A stretch of 64,000 nt of DNA from Paraburkholderia aromaticivorans (GCF_002278075.1 NZ_CP022994.1:88438-152437), one strand, 5' to 3'; positions 35,229-44,249 are shown, counted from the stretch's first letter. Program-made: numbers and translations. Notes: a model not told the origin generated them from the sequence alone.

Positions 35229-36764
35229 TCAGCCTCCCGGTTTCGGCGCGGCGCGATGCGGCACGCGCGGCGCATGGCGGTCGGCCGGGTGCTCGCGCTC
35301 GAAGTCGGCGCGAAGCTCGGCGAGCGACGCGAAGTCGGCTTCGCCCGCTCCTCGCTGCTCCATGCGACGCGCAATCGCGTCGAGCTTGCCGCCGAACTGG
35401 TGACGCTCGGCGGATGGCCATTCGCGGGAGCGCTCGGCGTCGACACGTTCGCGGCCTGCCGGTGGCTGCTCCCATTGCCCGGCGACGAGGCGATTGTCGT
35501 AGACCGGCTCGTCGCTATTTCGCGCGAACACGGTCATCCGGTCGACGAGCTGCTCGGCCTCGAGTTTCTCGACGGTCAGCGGAACGCCGACGAACGCCGC
35601 GTCGTGCTTGTCGCGATTCGACCAGCGGCCGAATCCGTTGGCCTGCACCTGGCGCTCGTAGCGCTCGTGGATGCTCAAGCGACTCGCGAGCGCGTTGACA
35701 GCCATCACGCGGGCCTCGATCCGGTAGCCGGCGTCGCGCAGCTTCCGGCAGAGCTTGGCGAGGTTGTCGGGATCGCGCATCGTGCCGTCCACGATGAGAT
35801 TGCGGCGCGCGGTCATCGCGGCGCTCGTCAGTTTCACGGCCCACGGGCCCGCATCGCCGTGCGTCCGGTCCGCGGCCGTGCGGTCGTCTTCACGCATCAG
35901 CGCGATGTAGCCCGGATGGTTCTTGCGGAGTTCGTCCGCGTCGATCTTCACGGCATTGCCGGCGAGCTCGTCGAGCGCCGCACTGGCGAGGCCTGCCTTG
36001 CCTGCGCCCGGCTGGCCGCCAAGTATGATCGCGACGGGCCGCTGGGCAGGCCTCGTGCTCGCCAGTGCTTGCGTTTGGATGTCGCGCAGGATCTCGGCGT
36101 GCGTTTCAGGGGCGAGCCGGAACTGTGCTGTGTCGCTCTGTGGAAAGGTCTGCTGCTGGCGATCGCCAGCGCGGATGCCCGTGGCGATGTCGCGCGCGGC
36201 GTCGCGAAGCTCGGCGAGCGTCAGCGGGCCGTCCGAAAGACCCGTTGCGCGCAGGGCGCGCTGGAGCGTCGCGCGCACACCATCCCATGCACGTCCGACG
36301 AAGCTGCGCTCTTCCTCGGCCACAAAGGCGAACACTTCCTCGGCTTTGTGCAGATCTGGAAGCGAGGCGTAATCGCGTTCTACTCGCTTCCAAATATGGC
36401 TCAGCGATGGCTCGTGCCGCGTTTCCAGAACACGATCGAGCAAAGCGCGCTTTTCAGCCGGGTTGAAAGTGTTGAGCCCGTAGTGGCCGAGCAGCTCGTG
36501 GCGCAAGGCTCTTCGGACGGCCCCTTTGTCACCCATATTGGAAGCTGCAAGGGTAAAGATGCGTCGGGCCGGGTGGTATGCCCCGTCGATGCGGTAGCCG
36601 AGCTTTTCGCGGGATGCTTCGGGTCCATAGATTTCCTCCTGTGTCGCGCGCACGACGGCGGTTACGGGGATGTTCCCGTTGTACTCGGCGAGGAACTCGT
36701 CGACGGCTTGCTGCGCCTCTTCGACCGAGAGCCCGCGCGGGCGGTTGTCGTGGATGACCGTCAT
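35229..36764 (-). CDS. polyvalent protein: HELLGHYG domain fused to zeta-toxin domain
   Basis: Residues ~1-160 hold a metallopeptidase-like segment with RHELLGHYG near residue 88 (HExxxH spacing, not classical HExxH) and EEVFAFVAEEE, found in large mobile-element polyvalent proteins. Residues ~245-430 match zeta toxins: GGQPGAGKAGLA near 250, KIDADELRKNHPGY and NLIVDGTMRDPDNLAKLCRK. Zeta toxins phosphorylate UDP-N-acetylglucosamine and block wall synthesis. The Ser or Thr that normally follows the P-loop Lys is Ala here, which may reduce activity. There is no epsilon antitoxin gene next to it. The last ~80 residues are charged and low in complexity. Confidence 0.75.
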   Translation of the reverse strand: MTVIHDNRPRGLSVEEAQQAVDEFLAEYNGNIPVTAVVRATQEEIYGPEASREKLGYRIDGAYHPARRIFTLAASNMGDKGAVRRALRHELLGHYGLNTFNPAEKRALLDRVLETRHEPSLSHIWKRVERDYASLPDLHKAEEVFAFVAEEERSFVGRAWDGVRATLQRALRATGLSDGPLTLAELRDAARDIATGIRAGDRQQQTFPQSDTAQFRLAPETHAEILRDIQTQALASTRPAQRPVAIILGGQPGAGKAGLASAALDELAGNAVKIDADELRKNHPGYIALMREDDRTAADRTHGDAGPWAVKLTSAAMTARRNLIVDGTMRDPDNLAKLCRKLRDAGYRIEARVMAVNALASRLSIHERYERQVQANGFGRWSNRDKHDAAFVGVPLTVEKLEAEQLVDRMTVFARNSDEPVYDNRLVAGQWEQPPAGRERVDAERSREWPSAERHQFGGKLDAIARRMEQRGAGEADFASLAELRADFEREHPADRHAPRVPHRAAPKPGG

Positions 36765-36776
36765 CGTGGCCTCAAG

Positions 36777-37031
36777 TCATGCGCTCGCGCGCACGAGTTT
36801 TCCGTACTGCTCGATGGCTCGCGCGACGGCATCGTGATTGCCGATGCGCAAACGGCTGCGTTCGTCGGCGAGCTCGGCCTGCTGTCGACGCAGTTCAGTG
36901 ATCCGGTCGGCGTCCGGTGCGGACTTCGCCTTTTCCTCTTCGATGTCGCGCGCCTTCAAGGCGATTACATTGCCGATCGTTTCGAGCGCGCACTCGTAGT
37001 CGGCAAGCTGTTCGTCAGTCCAGGTAGTCAT
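36777..37031 (-). CDS. hypothetical coiled-coil protein
   Basis: An 84-residue product starting MTTWTDEQLADYECALETIG with a heptad-like middle (ADRITELRRQQAELADERSR), likely a coiled coil. The ATG at 37031 overlaps the stop of the membrane protein gene upstream (ATGA), which fixes the start. It ends 12 bp before the zeta-fusion gene and is probably co-transcribed with it. It is a size-compatible candidate for an antidote, but that is only positional reasoning. Confidence 0.6.
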   Translation of the reverse strand: MTTWTDEQLADYECALETIGNVIALKARDIEEEKAKSAPDADRITELRRQQAELADERSRLRIGNHDAVARAIEQYGKLVRASA

Positions 37032-37231
37032 AGCGTCATGCTCCGGGCCTTGCGGGCCGTGTAGGCTTTGCGCAGCAACACGCATGCGACAACCACGTCG
37101 ACTAAGCCGAACAGCAGCGGCCGCAGAGCGATGGTGTTGTGCTGCATGTAGCCGCGCGCGGCTGCAAAACAGAAAAGCAATCCTACGAGAAGGGCGAGGA
37201 TCGCGACGCCCGTCCGTGCAACTGTCTTCAC
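37028..37231 (-). CDS. small inner-membrane protein
   Basis: A 67-residue product with two hydrophobic segments (VAILALLVGLLFCFAAARGY; LLFGLVDVVVACVLL) and a basic C-terminus (RKAYTARKARSM). It starts with GTG at 37231, one base after the stop at 37233, and overlaps the next gene by 4 bases. Function unknown. Confidence 0.6.
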   Translation of the reverse strand: MKTVARTGVAILALLVGLLFCFAAARGYMQHNTIALRPLLFGLVDVVVACVLLRKAYTARKARSMTL

Positions 37232-37232
37232 G

Positions 37233-37631
37233 TCAGTTGCCCTCCTTCGATTCGGGTGCAGTTAGGTCAGTGATGGGGAACGTGTTCATCATCACTGACT
37301 TGCCGCTGGCAGGTGCGCCGACGACAAGCTGAACGAACGATTGCGTCACCGTCTGGATGTTCAGGTTGTAGTTCCGACCTTTGTTAGCGAAGTGCTGAAA
37401 CCGTTGAGCCGCAGTGTCATTCCAGCCAGGCCAAGCGCTTATGTCGATTGCGCCGCCTGGAGCTGGCTTTTGGTCATCGCACCATTGATAGAGTTGTCGG
37501 CACTCGTCGGCCGTAAGACTGTCGAGCAGCGATATGACGAAGCCGTCGGTGCCGGCGATAATCGCAGCGTTGTACGCATCGATGTCAATCGCGCGCACTT
37601 CGCCGGCAGCATTCTTTACTTTCAGTTCCAT
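37233..37631 (-). CDS. hypothetical protein with a C-terminal P-loop-like motif
   Basis: A 132-residue product starting MELKVKNAAGEVRAIDIDAY, with ISLLDSLTADECRQLYQWCD and, near the C-terminus, VVGAPASGKSVMMN, which fits the Walker A pattern GxxxxGKS. Only about 15 residues follow, so no nucleotide-binding fold can be completed. The motif is either chance or a remnant. ATG 37631 was preferred over an open frame 19 codons longer that overlaps the toxin gene. Confidence 0.6.
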   Translation of the reverse strand: MELKVKNAAGEVRAIDIDAYNAAIIAGTDGFVISLLDSLTADECRQLYQWCDDQKPAPGGAIDISAWPGWNDTAAQRFQHFANKGRNYNLNIQTVTQSFVQLVVGAPASGKSVMMNTFPITDLTAPESKEGN

Positions 37632-37662
37632 GTCGATCCTCTCGGTGATTGTTCGATGTGCG

Positions 37663-37950
37663 TCACTTCTTCGGCCACTGCTGCGCACTGTGGAGGAAGC
37701 GGATCAATTCGATTCGGCGAGCACGCGGCTTTATCCGGTACACGATGATGAACGGCGCCCGAGTGATGACGAGTTCGCGTGTGCCCTTGACGCGACCGAG
37801 GCGTCCCATTTCGGGGTGTTGCAAAAGCTGACGCACCTGCTGTTTTATGCTATCGCCTATGTCGATAGCGGCTCGTACATTTCTCTCGGCGATGTAATCG
37901 AGTTGGTTATCACGGGCACGAATCGCGTTTGGAAGCCACTGGATTATCAA
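37663..37950 (-). CDS. RelE/ParE-family toxin
   Basis: The 95-residue protein has the ParE/RelE fold signature: YIAERNVRAAIDIGDSIKQQ, HPEMGRLGRVKGTRELVITR and APFIIVYRIKPRARRIELIR ending in a basic tail. Such toxins cleave ribosome-bound mRNA or poison gyrase. Its ATG overlaps the stop of the upstream antitoxin-like gene, the usual antitoxin-then-toxin order, so the pair is probably a functional type II module that stabilises the element. Confidence 0.87.
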   Translation of the reverse strand: MIIQWLPNAIRARDNQLDYIAERNVRAAIDIGDSIKQQVRQLLQHPEMGRLGRVKGTRELVITRAPFIIVYRIKPRARRIELIRFLHSAQQWPKK

Positions 37951-38414
37951 GAGGCTCCCCCTTCGATTCGCTTAAGCAATGCAGCGCGCTTTTTCTCCCA
38001 ACCCGCTTCGGCTTCTTCGTTCGATACCCATTGCGTGTTCGGGTCGTCCGCCTCAATCAGCCCTTGTGCGACTTCTGCTCGAAACCATTTGTCGTACTCG
38101 GCAGCTTCGTGCGTTCGCTTCAATGCTTCTGCACGGTCAGGCCGCGTTCGCGCCGTCGATCTGTCTTCCGGGTTCCAGTCCTTCACATCGAACGAGCCGA
38201 CGGCGAGACCGAGGCCCCGGAGCAACGTCAGCGCCTGTGCTGGATTGCCGAAGCCGCGCGGCTCGCTGCTGCGGGCCTTCGCAAGAACGGCTTCCCCGCC
38301 ATTGCGCGTGTCGACCTGTACGTAAAAGGCGCCGCCCTGCGCTTTGAGCGTGACACCCGCAACGCCGCCGGCGTCGGTGGTGGCCCGCAACTGCTCAAGG
38401 GTCAAGGTGTGCAT
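37947..38414 (-). CDS. probable antitoxin with an extra N-terminal domain
   Basis: A 155-residue product. The last ~50 residues (YDKWFRAEVAQGLIEADDPN, EAEAGWEKKRAALLKRIEGG) resemble C-terminal toxin-binding arms of ParD/StbD antitoxins. The first ~90 residues (MHTLTLEQLRATTDAGGVAG, NPAQALTLLRGLGLAVGSFD) form an unknown domain, making it about twice the normal antitoxin length. GGGAGA precedes ATG 38414. Direct coupling to the toxin supports the call; the DNA-binding part is not obvious. Confidence 0.65.
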   Translation of the reverse strand: MHTLTLEQLRATTDAGGVAGVTLKAQGGAFYVQVDTRNGGEAVLAKARSSEPRGFGNPAQALTLLRGLGLAVGSFDVKDWNPEDRSTARTRPDRAEALKRTHEAAEYDKWFRAEVAQGLIEADDPNTQWVSNEEAEAGWEKKRAALLKRIEGGAS

Positions 38415-38478
38415 GTTGATCTCCCGATGCAATGTAATTGTTATAAGAGTACACGATTAACAATTAGCATGCAATGCT

Positions 38479-38871
38479 CTAGACGCTACCCTCTTTATCG
38501 CGCGGGGGCTCGGCGGGCTCTTGAACGAGCGCGAGCTGATATTCGGCATGCAGGTGCTGCATCAGACGCTCTGCCGTTTCGGGGCTCTGGCACCGAAACA
38601 GCACAATCGCGCCGGGGATGCCCATTGCCCGCTCGATGTAGCGGCGGGCAGTGCCCGGCATTTCATCGTCAGCGGCGATGATCGCCAGCGCGAGACCTTC
38701 GCGGCCGGTAATGTCGATGGTGCGGTCGATCGACCGCTCGACGGCTGGCGTGATGCGCGGTTTGTTGTCGGCGTCGTGCAGCAGCAGCGACACGATGAAC
38801 GGCACGGTCCGGCCGTCGGGCGCTGTCGCGTGGTAGGCCGGTACAGCATCGAGGTAGACGCGTTCTTGCAT
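38479..38871 (-). CDS. hypothetical protein
   Basis: A 130-residue product starting MQERVYLDAVPAYHATAPDG. Segments such as PFIVSLLLHDADNKPRITPA and LALAIIAADDEMPGTARRYI suggest an alpha/beta fold. A good ribosome site (GGAGCG) precedes ATG 38871. It follows the lipoprotein gene by 10 bp and is likely in the same leftward operon. Family not recognised. Confidence 0.6.
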   Translation of the reverse strand: MQERVYLDAVPAYHATAPDGRTVPFIVSLLLHDADNKPRITPAVERSIDRTIDITGREGLALAIIAADDEMPGTARRYIERAMGIPGAIVLFRCQSPETAERLMQHLHAEYQLALVQEPAEPPRDKEGSV

Positions 38872-38881
38872 GGTCGCTCCG

Positions 38882-39259
38882 TTATGGGGAATTGCGGTCG
38901 ATGGCCAGAAACGGGGTGTTGCCGCCTACCTGCGGGTCGATTGACCCGAAGGAGGCAACATTCGCAGCGCGCTGCTTGAGCCACTTGTCGATCAGCGCGC
39001 GGGCTTCGTCGTCGTTGACCTGGACCAGTCGCCCATTGTCGGAGAAGAACACCGGCATGCGGAACGTCTTGCTGCCGTCGACGGCGATCGCGACCTCGAT
39101 CCACCGCTGCTTGCCTTCACTGACGCGGTAGAACGTGGCTTGGAAGCCCTGCAGGACCTCGCGATGGGTGCCCTGTTGCTCGGCAGTCTCGGCCGGCGGC
39201 TTGCGATCGCAAGCCGCGAGCGATGCCACGAGCGCGAGGGCGATGGCGCAGCGCTTCAT
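38882..39259 (-). CDS. putative lipoprotein
   Basis: A 125-residue product with a lipoprotein signal, MKRCAIALALVASLAACDRK, where Cys18 would be lipidated. The mature part (QATFYRVSEGKQRWIEVAIA, MPVFFSDNGRLVQVNDDEAR) is mixed alpha/beta. ATG 39259 overlaps the stop of the GHKL gene (ATGA). Small lipoproteins beside transfer genes sometimes act in entry exclusion, but nothing here proves that. Confidence 0.65.
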   Translation of the reverse strand: MKRCAIALALVASLAACDRKPPAETAEQQGTHREVLQGFQATFYRVSEGKQRWIEVAIAVDGSKTFRMPVFFSDNGRLVQVNDDEARALIDKWLKQRAANVASFGSIDPQVGGNTPFLAIDRNSP

Positions 39260-41682
39260 GAGTTCACCTCTGCTCGCCATTTCAGATAGTCCTCGACGCG
39301 GTAGAAACCGGCCGCCGCGGCGTTGCGCTCGAGCGCCCATGTCGTCTCGCCCGGCTGGATCAGTGCGCGCAATTCAGGGGGATAGAATGCGCCCGCCTCT
39401 ACTGCGGCCGCATCGTTGTCGGGAGACTCCTCATCGGTATCGGTGTCGGTCTCAACGTCGTAGGGCTCCGACCCGTGGTCTTCATAGTCCTCGGGCATGC
39501 CGTACAACTGCTGCTCATATTCGGCCCACGGCTTCTCGGACCAGAGTGCTCGCACATCGTCATCGGTGAGTCCTGGCCCCGTGAGGCGGTCAAGCGCCTC
39601 GCCGCTGATCTCATTGGCATCGACGCCCAGCACCAAGGCGAGACGTTGCCTTGCCGCCTCCTCTTCACGGCGCATTTCTTCGTAGAATGCGTCGATCTCG
39701 GCCATCTCGGCGGCGTCTTCGGCTTCTTTGCGCTCTCGCTTGGCGCGAAGTTCGGCCTCGATCTGTTGTTGGGTAGCGCGAGCGCGGTCGAGCACCTCCG
39801 TCCAGTTCGGCGGAGGCGGACAAACGCCGGCCTGCACGAGGCGGGCATTCTGATAGTCGATGAAGGCCATGTTCTCTTCTGGCGTCACGACGGCCGGTTC
39901 GGTGGCCGCGTCGTCGATTGCGCGTGGCAATCCGCGCTTCGTGCGGCCCGTGCCCGCGCGATCGACAAGATAGCGCTCGCGCCACGCTTCGCCGCGCGCG
40001 CGCTTGCCCTCGCCCTCCATGCTGGTTGTGTACCGCATGAGCCACGCGTGCATGTACCACTGGCGCTCCTGCGCATACTTGATGGTTAGATCGTGGAAGC
40101 GTTGGTAGAACGCTTCGTCGTGCCCGCAATCGAGGCTATCGCCTTCGTGTGCGACCTCGTGTTCGATCAAACTGAAAATGTATGCGGCGGCCTTGAGCGG
40201 CACCGTCTTGAGGCGCTTCACCACGTCGACCGTGAATGCGATGTAGCTATCGCCATCCGTCCAAGCCTCGGCAGTGTTCGACTGGCCGAGGAGGATCTGG
40301 AAGGACTTGCCGCCCCGCGTCCTCGGAGTGCCGTGGCGCCAGCGTTCGCCTCCAGTAAGAACGGCGGCGTAATGGTGCAGGATCGTGCGAAGCGCGATCC
40401 ATGCGCGGCGGGTCTCCTTGTCCAGCGCATCGCGCTCGGTAACAAGCGCCGTGCGCTCGACGAATGCGTCGCGCAGCGTCGAGAAGGCAACGAGCTCGGG
40501 TAGCTCAAGCCTCCCCCAAAAGCGGGTACCGTTTTTCTCAATGTCCTCTCGGACGTTGGCGTGTATACGTTCTATACAGTCGAGCAGATCGTGCGCGTTA
40601 TAGCAGCCAAAGCGCTCAAGCGTTTGCGGGTGGACGACGACGGCAATGCCTTCGCGGGCGATCGCCTCGCCCTTGGGCACTTCAAAGCCATTCTCGACGA
40701 CCGTGAAGCGGTTTCCTTGGCGCTTGTTATGGCTGTAATTGCACTTGCTTAGGAATGCGCTCATCGTCACATGTCGCTTTCCGGGCAACAGCGTGATGAC
40801 TTCTTCCTTATCGTAAATCTTCACGATGTTCGGGTCACCGCCGAGCAGCGCGCGAGCCGACTTTTCGCGACTCGCTTCAGTCTTGCGGTGGTCGCCGAGT
40901 CGAGATCGCACGTCGTCGGCCAACGCACCGAACTGTTTCGCGATGGCTTTCCAGACGGGGCACGTCTTGCGCAGGATCTCGGTACGCGAGACATTCAGTG
41001 CGATTGCCTTCTTCGAGACGATGAGCCCGCCTGCGCCCCACATGTGCGCGGGGTCATGTCGCACCAGCACGCCTTGGTTGTAGATCGACACGGCACCATC
41101 TTCCTTCGCGCGATACCAAGCAAATTCGTCTTCCGCATCCCATCGCTCGGTTCGGGGATCGCGGGTAATGACGCGGCCGTTCAGCTCGACGCTGACCGGC
41201 GTGTAGCGTACGAGGTCGCGGATTTCCTGCACGGCCGACATGAGCTCAGAATCCGTGAGCGGCTCGTACCAACGGCCGGTGATGGAACAGCCCGGCAGCG
41301 TCTGCGCGAGCTGCTCGAGGTCGTAGCTGTAGCCCATCGCGCGCGTGTCGACCGTCATCTGCCACGCGTTCGAACACCAGATCGTGCTGGCATGGGCCAT
41401 GATCTGGCCGCGCCCGAGGCGGAATCGGCCGTAGGTCGCATCGCCTTCCTCGTGCGGCGTGCCGAAGCGCCCGAAGTAGCGAATGACGTCTTCGCGGCTC
41501 GCGAAACCGTTGCCGTCATCAGAGCACTCGAAGCCCTCCTTCGTCATGGAAAGCCGCACGGCCGTGGCGCGCGCGTCGACGGAATTCATCAGCAACTCAA
41601 TGATTGCTTTGCCGATCGAGCCGGCCTGGCTGTAGATGATGTGGTGGATGATCTGCGGATCGAGTTCAAACGGGAGCTGCAT
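39256..41682 (-). CDS. GHKL-type ATPase fused to an HExxH metallopeptidase-like domain
   Basis: The 808-residue protein starts with a GHKL (Hsp90/MutL/MORC-type) ATPase: IGKAIIELLMNSVDARAT (N box), ECSDDGNGF (G1) and GRFRLGRGQIMAHAST (G2). Near residue 508 is FSLIEHEVAHEGDSLDCGHD, an HExxH zinc-site pattern with further possible ligands. The C-terminal 250 residues are Glu-rich with a coiled coil (AKRERKEAEDAAEMAEIDAF) and acidic repeats. No known family with this exact layout comes to mind. AGGAGG precedes ATG 41682, and the topoisomerase gene ends 10 bp upstream, so they form an operon. Confidence 0.75.
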   Translation of the reverse strand: MQLPFELDPQIIHHIIYSQAGSIGKAIIELLMNSVDARATAVRLSMTKEGFECSDDGNGFASREDVIRYFGRFGTPHEEGDATYGRFRLGRGQIMAHASTIWCSNAWQMTVDTRAMGYSYDLEQLAQTLPGCSITGRWYEPLTDSELMSAVQEIRDLVRYTPVSVELNGRVITRDPRTERWDAEDEFAWYRAKEDGAVSIYNQGVLVRHDPAHMWGAGGLIVSKKAIALNVSRTEILRKTCPVWKAIAKQFGALADDVRSRLGDHRKTEASREKSARALLGGDPNIVKIYDKEEVITLLPGKRHVTMSAFLSKCNYSHNKRQGNRFTVVENGFEVPKGEAIAREGIAVVVHPQTLERFGCYNAHDLLDCIERIHANVREDIEKNGTRFWGRLELPELVAFSTLRDAFVERTALVTERDALDKETRRAWIALRTILHHYAAVLTGGERWRHGTPRTRGGKSFQILLGQSNTAEAWTDGDSYIAFTVDVVKRLKTVPLKAAAYIFSLIEHEVAHEGDSLDCGHDEAFYQRFHDLTIKYAQERQWYMHAWLMRYTTSMEGEGKRARGEAWRERYLVDRAGTGRTKRGLPRAIDDAATEPAVVTPEENMAFIDYQNARLVQAGVCPPPPNWTEVLDRARATQQQIEAELRAKRERKEAEDAAEMAEIDAFYEEMRREEEAARQRLALVLGVDANEISGEALDRLTGPGLTDDDVRALWSEKPWAEYEQQLYGMPEDYEDHGSEPYDVETDTDTDEESPDNDAAAVEAGAFYPPELRALIQPGETTWALERNAAAAGFYRVEDYLKWRAEVNS

Positions 41683-41691
41683 AGGTCCTCC

Positions 41692-44154
41692 TCACTTACG
41701 ATCTTCGAATTCGAACGTGACGCTGCCGTTGCTCGCGTCGAGCTTCAGCGATGCCGAGAACTTGCGTTTCGACTTGCTGACGAAGCCTGCAAGCACACCC
41801 GTCTTGCCCTTGCTGATGAGGGTCTCGGCGTCGGAGGCAGAGAGCTTGCGGCTCGCGATTTCGGTGCGCACCTTGAAGTCGCAGCCGGTACACGCGTAGT
41901 TCCATGCCTGCACTTCGATAGCCGACGAGCATTTCGGGCACTTGGCCTTGAGCTGCTTCGCCTCGCCGTTGGACGCCGGCGCGGCACGGTCCTCGAATTC
42001 GAAGTCGATCTTGCCGGTATCGATGTCGAGTTTCAGCGCGGCTGAAAATTTCTTGCCCGACGAGCGGCTGGTGAAACCGGACAGAACACCGGTTTTGCGA
42101 TCGGCGAGCAGCTTGCTGGCCTCGCCCTCGGTGAGCCGCCGGCCGAGGATTTCGCCCCATACCTTGAAGTCGCAGCCGCTGCACTGATACGCGCGGCCGT
42201 CGACATGAACAGCGGCGCCGCATTTCGGGCACGGTGCGTCGAGAGCCTTGGCAACCGGCTCGGGCAGCTCGCCGTGTTTCGCGCGGATGGTGTTGACCAT
42301 GCCGGTCGACAGGTCAGCGATCTCGCTCATGAACGCACTGCGGCGGTAATCGCCCTTCTCCATGCGCAGCAGCTTCTGCTCCCACTCGCCGGTCATCTGC
42401 GGCGACACGAGAAAGTCGATGCCAGCCTGTTCGAGGAACGCGATCAGGTCCATGCCCTTGGGCGTCGGCACGAGCTCGTTGTCGTCGCGCAGAAGGTAGG
42501 GCTCTTTGGGATTGCCGTTCTTGTCCTTGTCTTCGAGCAGGCCCTCGATGATCGCCGCGCGCGTGGCTGGGCGGCCGATGCCGTTGGCCTTCATCGCGGC
42601 GCGGATGTCCTTGTCTTCGACCTGGCGGCCGGCATTTTCCATTGCCGACAGAAGCGCCGCCTCGGTGTAGCGCTTCGGCGCTTTGGTGCGCAACGCCTTC
42701 AGGTCGATCGAGTCGGTTTTGACGGACTCGCCATCTGCGACCTTGCAAAGCGCGGGCGTCGCGTCGTCATCAGCCTTGTCGCCGTAGACCGCGAGCCAGC
42801 CCGGATCGACCAGCACCTTGCCGGAGGCACGGAACGTTTCATCCGCGACGATGGTGGTGCGCACGGTCTTCTCGTATTTCGCCGACGGATGAAACACCGC
42901 GATGAAGCGGCGCGACACGAGGTCATAGATCTTCTGCTCGTCAGGGGACAGACCGTCCGGCTGCTGGCCCGTCGGCACGATGGCGAAGTGGTCGCTGATG
43001 TCGGCGTTGTTGAAGATACGTTTGTCGGGCTGTACCCAGCCGTTGTCAATGACGCGCTGCGCATGCGCATCGAGTGGCGTCGTGGCGAAGCTGGCCAGCG
43101 TGGTCGTGGCCGTTTCGAGATAGTCCTCCGGCAGCGCTCGGGAGTCCGTGCGCGGATAGGTGGTGGCCTTGTGCTTCTCGTAGAGCGCTTGTGCGATGTC
43201 GAGCGTCTTCTTCGCGGAGAACTTGAAGCGTTTGTTGGCTTCACGTTGGAGCGCGGTCAGGTCGAAGAGTGCGGGGGCGTGGCGCTCCTCGGGCTTCGAC
43301 TCGTCCACCACGGACGATGGATCAACGCCTTTGCATTTATCGACGATAGCCTGCGCCTTCGCCTTGTCGAACCATCGAGCGCCGGTTTGCTCGGATTCGG
43401 CATCGCCCTCGCCTGCCGAATCGCTGCCGCCGTCGGCATCGCCGATCCACTTCGCGACATAGGTGCCTGCCTCTGCGCGAAACGTGCCGTGGATCTCCCA
43501 ATAATCGCGCGCGACGAACGCGGCAATCTCGCGCTCGCGTATGACTGGCATGGCGAGCGTTGGCGTCTGGACGCGCCCGACGGGTGATACCTCGCGACGC
43601 TGCGTCTGCCGCTCGCGTAACGCGGTCGTCGCACGCGTACCGTTGACGCCGACAATCCAGTCAGCTTCGGAGCGGCAAAAGGCAGCGTCTGAAAGATGGT
43701 CGAATTCGGCGCCGGGGCGCAGATCGTCGTGCGCCTTGCGTATGGCCGACGCGACCATCGATTGAATCCACATGCGTTTCGTCGGCTTCCGGCACCCCGC
43801 CTTGTTGTATATGAGGCGGAAGATCAGTTCGCCCTCGCGCCCGGCGTCGCACGCATTGACGACGCTGGCCACGTCGTCACGTGCCATCAGCTTTTTCAGC
43901 CGGCTGAATTCGGCGGTACAGCCGTCGATGACCTCGAGCTCGAAGCTGTCCGGAATGATCGGCAAGGCGCCGATCTTCCACATGTCTTTGCCGTCGGCGA
44001 CCGGCACCGTCTGTTTCACCAAATGCCCTCTTGCCGGAGCGACGATCGCGTCGTCGCTCTCGAAGTACCCGTCGGCTTTGGTGAAGCCGCCAAGCGCTTT
44101 CGCGATGTCAGCGGCGACGGACGGTTTCTCGGCGACTATCAGTGCTTTACCCAT
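41692..44154 (-). CDS. DNA topoisomerase III (plasmid TraE/TopB type)
   Basis: The 820-residue type IA topoisomerase shows the Toprim domain (ALIVAEKPSVAADIAKALGG; VVNACDAGREGELIFRLIYN), SPVGRVQTPTLAM, and the active-site Tyr in TTYPRTDSRALPEDY. Two C-terminal units each have a CPKC/C-x-G-C zinc cluster followed by a GKTGVLAGF-type repeat, thought to bind single strands. It relaxes or decatenates DNA, likely during plasmid transfer and replication. The length is somewhat above E. coli TopB because of the extra repeats. Confidence 0.93.
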   Translation of the reverse strand: MGKALIVAEKPSVAADIAKALGGFTKADGYFESDDAIVAPARGHLVKQTVPVADGKDMWKIGALPIIPDSFELEVIDGCTAEFSRLKKLMARDDVASVVNACDAGREGELIFRLIYNKAGCRKPTKRMWIQSMVASAIRKAHDDLRPGAEFDHLSDAAFCRSEADWIVGVNGTRATTALRERQTQRREVSPVGRVQTPTLAMPVIREREIAAFVARDYWEIHGTFRAEAGTYVAKWIGDADGGSDSAGEGDAESEQTGARWFDKAKAQAIVDKCKGVDPSSVVDESKPEERHAPALFDLTALQREANKRFKFSAKKTLDIAQALYEKHKATTYPRTDSRALPEDYLETATTTLASFATTPLDAHAQRVIDNGWVQPDKRIFNNADISDHFAIVPTGQQPDGLSPDEQKIYDLVSRRFIAVFHPSAKYEKTVRTTIVADETFRASGKVLVDPGWLAVYGDKADDDATPALCKVADGESVKTDSIDLKALRTKAPKRYTEAALLSAMENAGRQVEDKDIRAAMKANGIGRPATRAAIIEGLLEDKDKNGNPKEPYLLRDDNELVPTPKGMDLIAFLEQAGIDFLVSPQMTGEWEQKLLRMEKGDYRRSAFMSEIADLSTGMVNTIRAKHGELPEPVAKALDAPCPKCGAAVHVDGRAYQCSGCDFKVWGEILGRRLTEGEASKLLADRKTGVLSGFTSRSSGKKFSAALKLDIDTGKIDFEFEDRAAPASNGEAKQLKAKCPKCSSAIEVQAWNYACTGCDFKVRTEIASRKLSASDAETLISKGKTGVLAGFVSKSKRKFSASLKLDASNGSVTFEFEDRK

Positions 44155-44249
44155 GTTCCTTCCTCGGTTCAGTTGCTCGGCTACAAGCGGCTTAGGACGC
44201 CGATCGCGTCTCGTTCGGCCGCTTGCTATTTTTCCGTAGAATGGCTACC

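Noticed and set aside
37233..37631. A real NTPase based on GAPASGKS
   Set aside because: The motif is only ~15 residues from the C-terminus, so there is no room for the rest of a P-loop fold.
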